Of a stretch of 64,000 bases of DNA, positions 7,036-16,770 are shown piece by piece. Both the position numbers and the translations under genes were made by a program. The notes below the pieces were generated by a model. It saw nothing but the letters and a program-made list of their open reading frames with translations. It did no database searches and was not told where the DNA came from. This DNA comes from Limimaricola soesokkakensis. Its GTDB lineage: Bacteria > Pseudomonadota > Alphaproteobacteria > Rhodobacterales > Rhodobacteraceae. The number at the start of each line of letters is the position of its first letter. Within the stretch, counting starts at the first letter, position 1. The stretch is taken from the NCBI RefSeq assembly GCF_900172345.1, contig NZ_FWFY01000002.1, positions 310,001 through 374,000 of the forward strand. The letters are read 5' to 3'.

Positions 7036-7064
7036 GCCCGGGCGCCTCTTAGCACCCGGGCGCC
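7033..7064. repeat. GC-rich hairpin between hemY and tRNA-Thr
   Basis: GGCGCCCGGG (7033-7042) and CCCGGGCGCC (7055-7064) are perfect 10-base complements. On the minus strand the hairpin ends inside the first three bases of the mature tRNA and is not followed by T residues. It is therefore more likely a processing structure in a hemY-tRNA transcript than a terminator. Confidence 0.6.
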
Positions 7065-7077
7065 GGAGGGAAAAGGG

Positions 7078-8664
7078 CTATTTTCGCCCTTCGGTCACGA
7101 CCTCCGCCTCGGACCGGGCAGCGGTATTGTCGCCTTGCGGCACGACGATCTCCGCCTCGTCCATCTCCTTGTCGCCGTTCGTGCGCGGCATGGAGGCGGC
7201 GGCGTCGCGGGCGGGCAGGGGCGAGGCGGTGGCGCCGGCCTCGCGCACCTCGGCCACCGCGGGCACCGGTGCCTCGGCGCGGCCGACACCGCCGCCAACA
7301 ATCAGAGGCAGCATCTCGGTGCCGCGCGGCAGCGTCGTGCCGCTTTCGGCCGGACGGGTCCAGCCCAGCGTGTCGAAGGCATGGCAGTTCGAGCAGACCG
7401 GCTCCCAGTGCGGGTGCACGTTGTGGCAGTTCTCGCAGACCCATTGCGGCCCGCGCGGCGCGGTCAGCGCCCGGGTCAGCCAGCCGCGCACCACCGCGTC
7501 GTCGGCGCCGCGGCCGCGCTCGATCGCCGCCATCAGCGTCAGCACGCGGGCGGTCGGGTCGGTCTCGACCAGATCGCCGAGCGCGCGCCGCGCCTCGTTG
7601 AACTGCTCGGCCGCGATCATCAGTTCGGCCTCGAGCATCCGCGTCTCGGAGTGGTCGGGCCGCGCCTTGAGCAGCACCGAAAAGCGCTTGAGCCGGGCCT
7701 GCGCGTCCTCTTCGGGGGCAATCTCGGCAAAGACCTGCGCGAGGTCGGGATGCGGCTCCGCCTCCCAGGCCTTGCGGATCACCCGCGTGGCGTAGCGGGT
7801 GTTGCCGACGGCGAGGTAGCTGCGCGCGGCCATGACGGCGGCGGGGATCAGGTCCGGCGACAGCCGGTTCGCCTCGATCGCCTTCTCGCGCATCTCGATG
7901 CTGGCGGTCTCGTCGATCACGTCGCGCGCCTCGGACAGCGCCAGAACCGCGTCGCGGCGCCGGACCACGTTGCGCGGCAGCGCGCCGGAGCGGCGCTTGG
8001 CCTCGAGGGTGGCGCGGGCGCCGGACCAGTCATGCGCCTCGGCCTGTAGCCGGAGCAGCGTGTCCTGCGTCTCGACATGGCGCGGCTTCAGCTCGAACGC
8101 CTTCTGGGCGAGCTTCATCGCGGTATCGGTGTCGCCCTCGGCGAGGCGCTGGCGCATCAGCCCGCGCACCCCGACAAAGCGGGTGCGGTCGATCTTCACC
8201 AGATCGCGATAGGCGCCCTCGGCGGTCTTGCGGTCGCCCACCAGCTCGGCGCCTTGAGCCACCAGGATCGAGGTGATCTCGGGGCGGCGCAGGTAACGCT
8301 CGGCCTTGCGGCCCTTGGCCATCGCCGCCTCGCCCTCGCCCGCGGCGAGCGCGACGAGGCCATCGCCCAACGCCTTGTAGCCCTTGCGCTCGCGCGAGCG
8401 CGAGAACCAGCGGCTGACCGCGGTGTCGTCGCCATTGATGAAGTGCAGCAGGGCCAGGAGCAGGCCCAGCGCCTTGAACAGCAGCCAACCGAGAAGCGCC
8501 AAGAGCGCGATCGCCAGCACCAGCTGCAGCGGCCCGAGCGTGACCTCGTAGCCCGCCATGGCAATCTCGGCCCCGCCGGTCACGTCGGTGAGCCGCGCGG
8601 CGCCCCAGGTGAGGCCCGCCACGGCGGCGACGAAGGCCAGGATCTTGATCAGGGACAGGAGCAT
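7078..8664 (-). CDS. hemY: HemY-type TPR membrane protein with C-terminal metal-binding ribbon
   Basis: The 528-residue protein has two N-terminal membrane helices (4-22 and 46-73) followed by the HemY_N segment and TPR-like helices to about 400. It then has a rubredoxin-like ribbon with Cys410, Cys413, Cys424 and Cys427 (CENCHNVHPHWEPVCSNC). Similar ribbons occur in LapB/YciM, so a scaffolding role is more likely than the protoporphyrinogen oxidase role that the name hemY once implied. The C-terminal 90 residues are low complexity. It starts 10 bases after the mitofilin-like gene, in the conserved block hemD-mitofilin-hemY. Confidence 0.9.
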   Translation of the reverse strand: MLLSLIKILAFVAAVAGLTWGAARLTDVTGGAEIAMAGYEVTLGPLQLVLAIALLALLGWLLFKALGLLLALLHFINGDDTAVSRWFSRSRERKGYKALGDGLVALAAGEGEAAMAKGRKAERYLRRPEITSILVAQGAELVGDRKTAEGAYRDLVKIDRTRFVGVRGLMRQRLAEGDTDTAMKLAQKAFELKPRHVETQDTLLRLQAEAHDWSGARATLEAKRRSGALPRNVVRRRDAVLALSEARDVIDETASIEMREKAIEANRLSPDLIPAAVMAARSYLAVGNTRYATRVIRKAWEAEPHPDLAQVFAEIAPEEDAQARLKRFSVLLKARPDHSETRMLEAELMIAAEQFNEARRALGDLVETDPTARVLTLMAAIERGRGADDAVVRGWLTRALTAPRGPQWVCENCHNVHPHWEPVCSNCHAFDTLGWTRPAESGTTLPRGTEMLPLIVGGGVGRAEAPVPAVAEVREAGATASPLPARDAAASMPRTNGDKEMDEAEIVVPQGDNTAARSEAEVVTEGRK

Positions 8665-8674
8665 GTGCGGCGCC

Positions 8675-10147
8675 TCAATTCTCGGTCAGGGATTGCGACA
8701 GGGTGTCGGCGGCGGCGAGCGCCTCGGCACGGGTGCGGGCCGGGGCGATCCAGTCGGACAGCGCCTCGCGGACCGGTTCGGGCAGCGCAGCGATCTCGTC
8801 GAGCGCCGCCTGCAGGCGACCGTCGCGCAGCGCGGCCTCGGCCCGCGACAGCACGGCGTCGGTGGTCTCGCCCTCGACCGGCGCGGTGGAGCGCAGTTGC
8901 AGCGTGTCGCGGAAGAAACCGGCGACGCGGCCGCCCTCCTCGCCGGACAGCCCCTCGCGGCGGGCCCGGGCCAAGGCGGCGCGGGCCGGTTCGGGAAAGG
9001 CCTCGATCAGCTCGGAGCGGCTCGCCACGCCCTCGGCGGCGGGAGCGCTGAGCCCTTGCGGGATCTCGGTGGGCGAGGTGGCCTGCAATTCCTCGATCAG
9101 CGCCGGGTAGGGCTCGCCGGTTTCCAGCGCGGCTTCGATCTCGGCCAGTGTAGCGCGGGCCCGGGCGCGGGCGGCGACGGCGGCGGCCTCGGCCTCGATC
9201 TGCTCGGCGGTGCGCCCGGCGGTGGCGACCTGCTGGGCGGCCTGTTCGGCCATCCCCGCGATCTCCTGCGCCTGCGCCTCGAGATCGGCGCGCAGCGCGT
9301 CGACCTCGGACTGCCAACGGGCCACCGCCTCGCGCGCCAGAGTGCCGTCGGGGCCGGCGCTGGCCTCGGCTTCGGTGAGACGGGTTTCGAGGGTCTCGAT
9401 CCGGGTGTTCATCTCGGTCAGGCCGGTCTCGACGCCGTCGAGACGTTTGCCCAGCTCGGACAGCCCGGTTTCGCTTTGGGCGCGCAGACCGTCGAGCCCG
9501 TCTGCAAGAGGTGCGATCTCGCCCTCGATCGTCGCGAGCCGCGCCTCGAATTCTTCGCCGCGCTGGCTGTTGTTAAGCCAGATCCAGCCCGCGCCAAGGC
9601 CCAGCGCCGCGGCGATCAGGCCGCCCAGCAGACCGGCCCCGAAGCCCGAGGCACGGCTCGGCGGAGCAGTGGTCTGCGGCGTCGCAGGCGTCGCAGTGGC
9701 GGGGTCGCGCGCTTCCGAGGTCCGGACGCTGGCGGGATCGCCGGTCTTCGGTGCCTTTTCGGCGGCCGTTGCGGCCTTTTCAGTGGTCTCTTCGGTGGGC
9801 TTGTCGGCACCGGCCGCGCGCGGGCTGCGCGTCACGGCGGGCATCGATCCTGCGGTGGTGGCTGCCGGGCGCGAGGTGGTGCCCAGATCCACCGCCGCGC
9901 TGGCCTGGCGCGGCGCGCTGGGCGTGTCGCTCTCCTTGGCGGGCGTCGCGGTCTTGCCGGTCTCCGGCGCGGGGTTGGTCTTGGGGGGCGTCGCGCCGCC
10001 CTGCACGGTGCCGGAGCCGGGCGTGGCGGAGGTGGCTTCGCCGGGCGTGGCGGCGCTTTTCTCGCGGTCGGTCTCGCCGGATCGCGGTGCCGCGCCTGTC
10101 TTCGCACCGGCGGGCCTGCCGGGTGTGCCTGTCGTCTTTCGTGCCAA
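8675..10147 (-). CDS. Mitofilin/Mic60-like inner-membrane protein
   Basis: Alphaproteobacterial Mic60 homologues lie between hemD and hemY and shape intracytoplasmic membranes. I place the start at a TTG (LARKTTGTPG) because no ATG fits; this gives 490 residues. Residues 1-165 are a disordered Pro/Thr/Ala-rich cytoplasmic region. A single membrane helix occupies about 168-191 (LLGGLIAAALGLGAGWIWL). A long coiled coil runs from about 200 to 340, and the mitofilin signature domain is at the C-terminus. The domain order matches the family. The exact N-terminus is uncertain. Confidence 0.85.
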   Translation of the reverse strand: MARKTTGTPGRPAGAKTGAAPRSGETDREKSAATPGEATSATPGSGTVQGGATPPKTNPAPETGKTATPAKESDTPSAPRQASAAVDLGTTSRPAATTAGSMPAVTRSPRAAGADKPTEETTEKAATAAEKAPKTGDPASVRTSEARDPATATPATPQTTAPPSRASGFGAGLLGGLIAAALGLGAGWIWLNNSQRGEEFEARLATIEGEIAPLADGLDGLRAQSETGLSELGKRLDGVETGLTEMNTRIETLETRLTEAEASAGPDGTLAREAVARWQSEVDALRADLEAQAQEIAGMAEQAAQQVATAGRTAEQIEAEAAAVAARARARATLAEIEAALETGEPYPALIEELQATSPTEIPQGLSAPAAEGVASRSELIEAFPEPARAALARARREGLSGEEGGRVAGFFRDTLQLRSTAPVEGETTDAVLSRAEAALRDGRLQAALDEIAALPEPVREALSDWIAPARTRAEALAAADTLSQSLTEN

Positions 10148-10233
10148 AACCCTGTCCCTTCCGTCCCCGATCGCGTCGGATTTATCCGTGCCGCCGCAGC
10201 ATTTGCAGACCCTAGCCCGCCCCGTGCGGCGCC

Positions 10234-10974
10234 TCAAGCGCCGCCGCCCCGCATCGGGTCCCTGCAACCGAACGTCGCATGGGCCTCAAGGGTTGCGTCG
10301 ATCATCGCATCCGCATCGGGGCGCGCTGCCAGCGTGACCGGCGGGCCGAGCTTCGATAGCGGTCTTGCTGCGGCGGCGCTGATCGCCACCAGCGCCAGCG
10401 GCGCGGCGATGGGCCCGCAGGCGGCGAGCAGCGCGGCGCTGCGCGGCGAAAACACCGGGGCGACGACCGGGGCGCGGCCCGACAGCAGGTCCCGCCCCGC
10501 CTCGGAGAGGGGACGGGCGGTCTGCGCATAGACCACCGCCTCGTCGCAGCCGCGCCCGGCCGCGCGCAGCCGGTCCGCGAGATCGCCGCGCTGGTGGTCG
10601 CCGCGCAGGTGCAGAAGCGGTCCCTCATCCGGTGCCTTCAGGATCGCGGCAAGCAGCGTCTCGGCGGTGCCGCCGCCCGGGCGCGGGTCGAGACCCGCCA
10701 GCCGCGCCGCCTGGGCAGTGCGTGGCCCGACGCACCATGCGGGCAGGCCGGTATAGCCCATGCGCGCCGCGCCCCATGCGCCGCGCTCGGAGGTCAGGAT
10801 CAGCGCGGCAGGGCTGCGGGCCGGACGCGGCGGCGTCATCTCATCGATCCGCATCAGCGGCGCGATCACCGCCTCGAGGTGCCGCCCGGCCCGGATCTCC
10901 AGCTCCGCCAGAAAGCGCCGCGCCGCCGGTTCGGGCCGCGTCAACAGCAGGGTCGGCTCTGGCATCGCGGACAT
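10234..10974 (-). CDS. hemD: Uroporphyrinogen-III synthase
   Basis: HemD cyclises hydroxymethylbilane to uroporphyrinogen III in the heme, siroheme, bacteriochlorophyll and B12 pathways. The 246-residue product shows [17 protein letters not shown] at the N-terminus, the middle motif [10 protein letters not shown] and the C-terminal [13 protein letters not shown] element typical of this divergent family. I choose the ATG at 10974, which has GGGGAGAGG just upstream; an ATG four codons later is also possible. It heads the hemD-mitofilin-hemY unit and is divergent from tsaD, with a gap of only 76 bases. Confidence 0.9.
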   Translation of the reverse strand: MSAMPEPTLLLTRPEPAARRFLAELEIRAGRHLEAVIAPLMRIDEMTPPRPARSPAALILTSERGAWGAARMGYTGLPAWCVGPRTAQAARLAGLDPRPGGGTAETLLAAILKAPDEGPLLHLRGDHQRGDLADRLRAAGRGCDEAVVYAQTARPLSEAGRDLLSGRAPVVAPVFSPRSAALLAACGPIAAPLALVAISAAAARPLSKLGPPVTLAARPDADAMIDATLEAHATFGCRDPMRGGGA

Positions 10975-11050
10975 CCTCTCCCCTTCGCGGCATTGTTCGC
11001 GGCAGGCGGGGATGGTAGCTGCACGGGGCGCGGGCGCAAGCGGAGCGGAC

Positions 11051-12142
11051 ATGGCCAGACTCACCATCCTCGGCATCGAATCGAGCTGCGACGACAGCGC
11101 GGCGGCGGTGGTGCGACGCGAGGATGGCGCGGCGCGGGTGCTCTCCTCGGTGGTGCGCGGTCAGGCCGAGCTGCACGCGGCGTTCGGTGGCGTCGTGCCC
11201 GAGATCGCGGCGCGCGCCCATGCCGAGGTGCTCGATCACTGCGTCGAGGCGGCGCTGGAGCAGGCGGGGATCGGTATCGCCGATCTCGACGGCATCGCCG
11301 TGACCGCCGGGCCGGGGCTGATCGGCGGAGTGCTGTCGGGCGTGATGCTGGCCAAGGGGCTCTCGGCCGCCACCGGCCTGCCGCTGATCGGCGTCAACCA
11401 TCTCGCGGGCCATGCGCTGACGCCGCGGCTCACCGACGGGCTCGAGTTTCCCTATCTGATGCTGCTGGTCTCGGGCGGGCATTGCCAGTTCCTCGTGGTC
11501 GAGGGCGAGGACGCGTTCCGCCGGCTTGGCGGCACGATCGACGACGCGCCGGGCGAAGCCTTCGACAAGACCGCGCGGCTTCTGGGCCTGCCGCAGCCCG
11601 GCGGCCCGGCGGTCGAGGCCGAGGCGCGGGCGGGCGATCCGGCCCGGATCGCGTTGCCGCGACCGCTTCTCGACCGCCCCGGCTGCGACATGTCGTTCTC
11701 AGGCCTCAAGACCGCGCTGCTGCGGGCCCGCGACGCCGAGATGGCGGCGGCCGGCGGGTTGACCCGCGCCGCCCGCGCCGATCTCGCCGCGGGCTTCCAG
11801 GCGGCGGTGGTCGAGATCCTGCGTGAAAAGACCCGCCGGGCGCTGGACCTCTATCTCGAGCTGGCACCAGCGCGCCCGGCCTTTGCCGTGGCTGGCGGCG
11901 TCGCCGCGAACGGCCCGATCCGCGAGGCGCTGCAGGAGCTCTGTGCCGAGCGCGGCGTGGCGTTTTCGGCACCGCCGCTAGCGCTGTGCACCGACAACGC
12001 GGCGATGATCGCCTTCGCGGGGCTGGGCCGTCTCGCGGCGGGCGAGGCCGACGGGCTCGGGCTTGCGGCGCGGCCGCGCTGGCCGCTCGACGCGCGGGCG
12101 GCGCCGATGATCGGCTCGGGTCGCAAGGGGGCGAAGGCGTGA
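11051..12142 (+). CDS. tsaD: tRNA N6-adenosine threonylcarbamoyltransferase TsaD
   Basis: TsaD transfers the threonylcarbamoyl group to A37 of ANN-decoding tRNAs. The 363-residue protein begins [19 protein letters not shown]. It has the metal ligands His117 and His121 in NHLAGHA and the [14 protein letters not shown] motif. Length is standard. It starts divergently from hemD and is followed by gpsA after 10 bases, a common alphaproteobacterial order. Confidence 0.98.
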   Translation: MARLTILGIESSCDDSAAAVVRREDGAARVLSSVVRGQAELHAAFGGVVPEIAARAHAEVLDHCVEAALEQAGIGIADLDGIAVTAGPGLIGGVLSGVMLAKGLSAATGLPLIGVNHLAGHALTPRLTDGLEFPYLMLLVSGGHCQFLVVEGEDAFRRLGGTIDDAPGEAFDKTARLLGLPQPGGPAVEAEARAGDPARIALPRPLLDRPGCDMSFSGLKTALLRARDAEMAAAGGLTRAARADLAAGFQAAVVEILREKTRRALDLYLELAPARPAFAVAGGVAANGPIREALQELCAERGVAFSAPPLALCTDNAAMIAFAGLGRLAAGEADGLGLAARPRWPLDARAAPMIGSGRKGAKA

Positions 12143-12152
12143 GGAGCACGGC

Positions 12153-13121
12153 ATGAGGATCGGGATCGCGGGAGCAGGGGCCTTCGGCGCGGCGCTGGCG
12201 GTGACGCTGGCGCAGGCGGGGCGCGAGGTGACGCTCTGGGCCCGCGACGCGGCGGCCGTCGAGACGATGCGCGAGGCGCGGCGGGTGGCGCGGCTGCCCG
12301 AGGTGACGCTGCCCGACGGCGTCGCGCCGGTCTCGGACCTCTCGGCGCTGTTCGCCTGCGACACGATCCTGCTCGCGCTGCCGGCGCAGGCGACGCGCGG
12401 CTTCGTTACCGCCCATGCCGAGACGCTTGCGGGCAAGGTGCTCGTGGCCTGCGCCAAGGGCATCGATCTGCACAGCCTGACCGGTCAGACCGCGATCATC
12501 GCCGAGGCCGTGCCCTCGGCCACGCCGGCGCTTCTGACCGGGCCGAGCTTTGCCGCCGACATCGCGCGCGGCCTGCCCACCGCGTTGACGCTGGCCTGCG
12601 CGGACGCGCCTTGCGGCGCGGCGCTGCAGCACGCGCTCTCGACGCCCAGCCTCAGGCTTTACCGCACGGCCGACGTCACTGGCGCCGAGCTGGGCGGCGC
12701 GCTTAAGAACGTCGTCGCCATCGCCTGCGGCGCCTGCATCGGCGCGGGTCTGGGCGACAGCGCCCGCGCCGCGCTGATGACCCGCGGCTTCGCCGAGATG
12801 CAGCGCCTCGCCGCCAGTCTCGGCGCCCGGCCCGAGACGCTGATGGGCCTGTCGGGCTTCGGCGATCTGGTGCTGACCTGCTCGTCGGAGTTATCGCGCA
12901 ACTACCGCTACGGCCTCGCGCTGGGCCGGGGCGAAAGCTTCGACGCCGCCACCACGGTCGAGGGTGCCGCGACCGCGCGCGCCGTTACCGGGCTTGCCGC
13001 GGCGCGCGGGCTCGACATGCCGATCTCGGCCGTGACCGCGCGCATGGTCGCGGGCGAGCTGACCCCGCTGCAGGCGCTCGACGCGCTGATCAACAGACCC
13101 CTTAAGGAGGAACGAGAATGA
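12153..13121 (+). CDS. gpsA: Glycerol-3-phosphate dehydrogenase [NAD(P)+]
   Basis: GpsA makes sn-glycerol 3-phosphate from dihydroxyacetone phosphate for phospholipid synthesis. The 322-residue enzyme has the Rossmann motif [10 protein letters not shown] at residues 7-16, the CAKGID segment, [18 protein letters not shown] and the catalytic [12 protein letters not shown] lysine motif. It overlaps the YciI-like gene by 4 bases, so the two are translationally coupled. Confidence 0.97.
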   Translation: MRIGIAGAGAFGAALAVTLAQAGREVTLWARDAAAVETMREARRVARLPEVTLPDGVAPVSDLSALFACDTILLALPAQATRGFVTAHAETLAGKVLVACAKGIDLHSLTGQTAIIAEAVPSATPALLTGPSFAADIARGLPTALTLACADAPCGAALQHALSTPSLRLYRTADVTGAELGGALKNVVAIACGACIGAGLGDSARAALMTRGFAEMQRLAASLGARPETLMGLSGFGDLVLTCSSELSRNYRYGLALGRGESFDAATTVEGAATARAVTGLAAARGLDMPISAVTARMVAGELTPLQALDALINRPLKEERE

Positions 13122-13390
13122 GCTTTGCCCTGATCACCCGCGACAAGCCGGGCGCGCTGCAGATCCGCAAGGACACCCGCGAAGCGCATCTGGAGTATAT
13201 CGAGGCCACCGGCGTGGTGACCATGGCCGGACCGTTCCTCGACGTGAATGGCGAGATGGACGGATCGCTGGTGATCCTCGACGTGGCGGATCTGCAGGCG
13301 GCGCAGGACTGGGCCGAGAACGACCCCTACGCCCGTGCCGGGCTGTTCGAGAGCGTCGAAATCCGCGCCTGGAAGAAGGTGATCGGCTGA
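13118..13390 (+). CDS. YciI-like protein
   Basis: A 90-residue dimeric alpha-beta barrel protein of the YciI family (ferredoxin-like fold). The conserved His and Asp are visible in [12 protein letters not shown] and [13 protein letters not shown]. It has an excellent ribosome-binding site (AAGGAGG) inside the end of gpsA and overlaps the EVE gene by one base. Its substrate is unknown across the family. Confidence 0.88.
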   Translation: MSFALITRDKPGALQIRKDTREAHLEYIEATGVVTMAGPFLDVNGEMDGSLVILDVADLQAAQDWAENDPYARAGLFESVEIRAWKKVIG

Positions 13391-13815
13391 TGCGCTACTG
13401 GCTGTTCAAATCCGAGCCGAACGTCTGGTCGTGGGATCAGCAGGTCGCCAAGGGCGAGGCCGGCGAGGAGTGGGATGGGATCCGCAACTACCAGGCCCGC
13501 AACTTCATGCGCGAGATGAAGATCGGCGATCGCGGCTTCTTCTATCATTCGAACATCGGCAAGGAGGCGGTGGGCGTGGTCGAGGTCTGCGCCACGATCC
13601 ATCCCGACAGCTCGACCGAGGACCCGCGCTGGGAATGCGTCGACATCCGCGCACTCTACAAGCTGGGCCGGGCGGTGAGCCTCGACGAGATCAAGGCCGA
13701 GCCGCGGCTGGCGCAGATGGTGCTGGTGAACAATTCACGCCTCTCGGTGCAGCCGGTGACCGAGGATGAGTGGCGCGTGATCCACGAACTCGCAGGATCT
13801 CTGGCCGAGGCATAG
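13390..13815 (+). CDS. EVE domain protein
   Basis: The 141-residue protein is a single EVE domain (PUA-like fold, thymocyte nuclear protein 1 type) that may bind modified bases in DNA or RNA. The motifs [36 protein letters not shown] and FFYHSN are characteristic. The gene is the last of the tsaD-gpsA-yciI-EVE run. Confidence 0.93.
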   Translation: MRYWLFKSEPNVWSWDQQVAKGEAGEEWDGIRNYQARNFMREMKIGDRGFFYHSNIGKEAVGVVEVCATIHPDSSTEDPRWECVDIRALYKLGRAVSLDEIKAEPRLAQMVLVNNSRLSVQPVTEDEWRVIHELAGSLAEA

Positions 13816-13866
13816 CACTCGGCTGGCAAACGCGGCACTCTGGGACAAAACCCGGAGGGACCTCGT

Positions 13867-14262
13867 ATGGCGATACTCTCGATCCTGCTGGCGGCGCTGG
13901 CCTCCTTCGCGCTGGGCGCGGTGTGGTACATGGCGCTGGCCAAGCCGTGGATGGCGGCCTCCGGGGTCCCGGTGGGCGCCGACGGCAAACCGGCCAACAG
14001 TGGCTCGCCGGTGCCCTATCTCGTCTCCTTCATCGCGATGCTGATCATCGCGGCCACGATGCGCTACGGCTTCGGGCTGGCGGGGATCACGACGCCGATC
14101 GGCGGATTTTTCGGCGGGCTGGCGGTCGGGGCGCTGTTCATCGCGCCCTGGATCACGCTCAACATCGGATACTCGAACCGGCCATGGTTCCTGGCGGGGA
14201 TCGATGGCGGCTATGCCGCGCTGGGCTGCGCGGTGATGGGGCTGGTGCTCGGGCTGTTCTGA
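13867..14262 (+). CDS. DUF1761 membrane protein
   Basis: A 131-residue protein with four predicted membrane helices; it matches the small DUF1761 family (ALGAVWYMALAKPWM near the start, then a TMRYGFGLAG helix). The start ATG at 13867 follows GGAGGGACC. The function of the family is not known. It stands alone 51 bases after the EVE gene. Confidence 0.8.
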   Translation: MAILSILLAALASFALGAVWYMALAKPWMAASGVPVGADGKPANSGSPVPYLVSFIAMLIIAATMRYGFGLAGITTPIGGFFGGLAVGALFIAPWITLNIGYSNRPWFLAGIDGGYAALGCAVMGLVLGLF

Positions 14263-14501
14263 AGCGGTATACGGGGGGCGGCGGGGTCGCCAGCACCCCC
14301 GTTCTCACCCGCGGACTCCCACCCGGCGGATCTGCGAAAACTGGGGTCTGGCCGTCCTGGCCGACGCCACCTGCTTAGGCCGGAGCGGGATTCGGCGCAA
14401 CGTTTCGATGTCGCGAAGTCGGTTCGAATGCCCCGCGTCTTGTCGGGAACTGCCCAGATATCCTGCCGTTTGGGAAGGGGATACGACGCAGGAGGCCCGC
14501 C

Positions 14502-15239
14502 ATGGAGATCGCGATCGGCAACCAGATCGGCGCCGCCCTCGTGGCATTGATCTTCGCCTCGGTGCATTTGCTGAGCCCCCGGCTGGTCTTTCTCGATCGC
14601 ACGCCGCGCAGCGTCTGGCTCTCGACCGCGGGGGGCGTCTCGGTCGCCTATGTCTTCGTGCACCTCCTGCCCGAACTGGCCGAGTTCGGGGAACTCTCGG
14701 GCGAGGGCGAAACGGAGGAGGGCGCGCTCGAGGTCTGGATCTACCTGCTGGCGCTGACCGGCCTCGTGGTGTTCTACGCGCTGGAGCGCATGGCACAGCG
14801 CCATGCCGGGCACCGCAGCGCGACGGAATCCGGGGCCGGTGCGTTCTGGCTGCATCTGGCGGGCTTCGCGATCTACAACTTCCTCGTGGGCTACCTGCTC
14901 GAAGAGCAGCTGCGCGAGGAGGGACTGGGCGGCATGCTGCTCTATGCCTTGGCGCTGGGCCTGCATTTCGTCGTCAACGACCGGGCGCTCTATGCCCATC
15001 ACGGTCCGAGATACCTGCGCGAGGGGCGCTGGCTGCTGGCGGTAGCGGTGCTGTTCGGTTTCGCGGCGAGCCTCGGCTACGAGATCCCTCAGGGCTGGAT
15101 CGCCGGGGCGTTCGGCTTCCTGGCCGGTTCGGTGGTGCTCAACGTCATCAAGGAGGAACTGCCGGAGGAGCGCGAGAGCCGGCTCTGGGCCTTTGCGCTG
15201 GGTGCCGGGCTCTACGCGGCGCTGCTGATCCTCGCCTGA
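14502..15239 (+). CDS. Polytopic membrane protein, ZIP-transporter-like
   Basis: The 245-residue protein has about seven hydrophobic helices. Helix 3 contains YVFVHLLPELAEF, similar to the HxxPE metal site of ZIP zinc transporters, followed by an acidic loop (GEGETEEGALE), and a later helix holds LALGLHFVVNDRALY. The canonical second ZIP motif is not clear, so transport of zinc is only a suggestion. The start is supported by GCAGGAGG. It ends three bases from the ahcY stop on the opposite strand, so the two genes converge. Confidence 0.65.
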   Translation: MEIAIGNQIGAALVALIFASVHLLSPRLVFLDRTPRSVWLSTAGGVSVAYVFVHLLPELAEFGELSGEGETEEGALEVWIYLLALTGLVVFYALERMAQRHAGHRSATESGAGAFWLHLAGFAIYNFLVGYLLEEQLREEGLGGMLLYALALGLHFVVNDRALYAHHGPRYLREGRWLLAVAVLFGFAASLGYEIPQGWIAGAFGFLAGSVVLNVIKEELPEERESRLWAFALGAGLYAALLILA

Positions 15240-15242
15240 CCG

Positions 15243-16634
15243 CTAGTAGCGGTAATGCTCGGGCTTGAACGGGCCCTCGATCGGCACGCCGATATAGTCG
15301 GCCTGCTCGCGCCTGAGCTCTGTCAGCTTCGCGCCGACCCGCCCCAGATGCAGCCGCGCCACCTTCTCGTCGAGCGCTTTGGGCAGCACGAAGACACCGG
15401 GCCGATATTCCTGTCCCCTCGTCCAGAGCTCGATCTGCGCCAGCACTTGGTTGGTGAAGCTGGCCGACATCACGAATGAGGGATGCCCGGTGGCGTTGCC
15501 GAGATTGAGGAGCCGCCCCTCGGAGAGCAGGATGATCCGGTTGCCCGAGGGCATCTCGATCATGTCGACCTGATCCTTGATCCGGCTCCATTTGTGGTTG
15601 CGCAGCGCGGCGACTTGGATCTCGTTGTCGAAATGGCCGATATTGCCGAGGATCGCCATGTCCTTCATCTCGCGCATGTGCTCGATGCGGATCACGTCGC
15701 GGTTGCCGGTGGCGGTGACGAAGATGTCGGCCGTCGCCACCTCGTCCTCAAGCAGCACCACCTCGTAGCCATCCATCGCCGCCTGCAGCGCGCAGATCGG
15801 GTCGGCCTCGGTGACCTTCACCCGCGCGCCGGCGCCGCGCAGGCTTGCGGCCGAGCCCTTGCCGACATCGCCATAGCCGCAGACCACCGCGACCTTGCCG
15901 GCCATCATCGTGTCGGTGGCGCGGCGGATGCCGTCGACGAGGCTTTCGCGGCAGCCATAGCGGTTGTCGAATTTCGACTTAGTTACGCTGTCGTTCACGT
16001 TGATCGCCGGAAAGGGCAGCCGCCCCTCGCGATGCAGTTCGTAGAGCCTGTGCACGCCGGTCGTGGTCTCCTCGGAGACGCCGCGCAGCGCGTCGCGCTG
16101 CCGGGTGAACCAGCCGGGGCTCTGGTCGAGCCGTTTGCGGATCTGCTCGAACAGCGCGGTTTCCTCCTCGGAGGTCGGGACCTCGATCAGCCCGGTTTCG
16201 CCCGCCTCGACCCGCGCCCCCATGAGGATGTACATCGTGGCGTCGCCGCCATCGTCGAGGATCAGGTTCGCACCCTCCTCGAACTGGAAGATCCGGTCGG
16301 TATAGGCCCAGTACTCGGCGAGGCTCTCGCCCTTCACCGCGAAGACCGGCGTGCCGGTATGGGCGATTGCGGCGGCGGCGTGGTCCTGTGTCGAGAAGAT
16401 GTTGCACGAGGCCCAGCGCACCTCGGCGCCCAGCGCGATCAGAGTCTCGATCAGCACGGCGGTCTGGATCGTCATGTGCAGCGATCCGGCGATGCGCGCG
16501 CCCTGCAGCGGCCGGCTGTCGCCATATTCCGCGCGCAGCGCCATCAGCCCCGGCATCTCGGTTTCCGCGATCTCGATCTCCTTGCGGCCCCAATCGGCCA
16601 GCGAGATGTCTTTGACGATGTGATCGCGATCCAT
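15243..16634 (-). CDS. ahcY: Adenosylhomocysteinase (S-adenosylhomocysteine hydrolase)
   Basis: AhcY removes the methyltransferase by-product SAH by reversible hydrolysis to homocysteine and adenosine, using bound NAD. The 463-residue length and the insert fit bacterial enzymes. Visible are [15 protein letters not shown], the [14 protein letters not shown] Asp/His site, [11 protein letters not shown] with the catalytic lysine, the NAD loop [10 protein letters not shown] and the C-terminal KPEHYRY. A GAGGAGG ribosome-binding site precedes the ATG at 16634. In R. capsulatus ahcY is next to hvrA and regA; here it is 10 kb away and reversed. Confidence 0.98.
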   Translation of the reverse strand: MDRDHIVKDISLADWGRKEIEIAETEMPGLMALRAEYGDSRPLQGARIAGSLHMTIQTAVLIETLIALGAEVRWASCNIFSTQDHAAAAIAHTGTPVFAVKGESLAEYWAYTDRIFQFEEGANLILDDGGDATMYILMGARVEAGETGLIEVPTSEEETALFEQIRKRLDQSPGWFTRQRDALRGVSEETTTGVHRLYELHREGRLPFPAINVNDSVTKSKFDNRYGCRESLVDGIRRATDTMMAGKVAVVCGYGDVGKGSAASLRGAGARVKVTEADPICALQAAMDGYEVVLLEDEVATADIFVTATGNRDVIRIEHMREMKDMAILGNIGHFDNEIQVAALRNHKWSRIKDQVDMIEMPSGNRIILLSEGRLLNLGNATGHPSFVMSASFTNQVLAQIELWTRGQEYRPGVFVLPKALDEKVARLHLGRVGAKLTELRREQADYIGVPIEGPFKPEHYRY

Positions 16635-16770
16635 GCGGGGCCTCCTCGCGCAGGGGACGTGTCCCTCGCTTGACGTAGCATCCCCCTCGGCGGCTTGGCA
16701 ATCGCGGCGGCGTTGAAGCGGGTCGGCGCGTCGTGCTAGCGCATCACCGGCCAGTACCGGGAGAGCGCCG

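Noticed and set aside
16635-16770. Possible SAH or SAM/SAH riboswitch before ahcY
   Set aside because: I looked for the conserved core of these riboswitches in the 136-base leader and could not make it out; only a short near-palindrome around GGGACACGTCCC is present.
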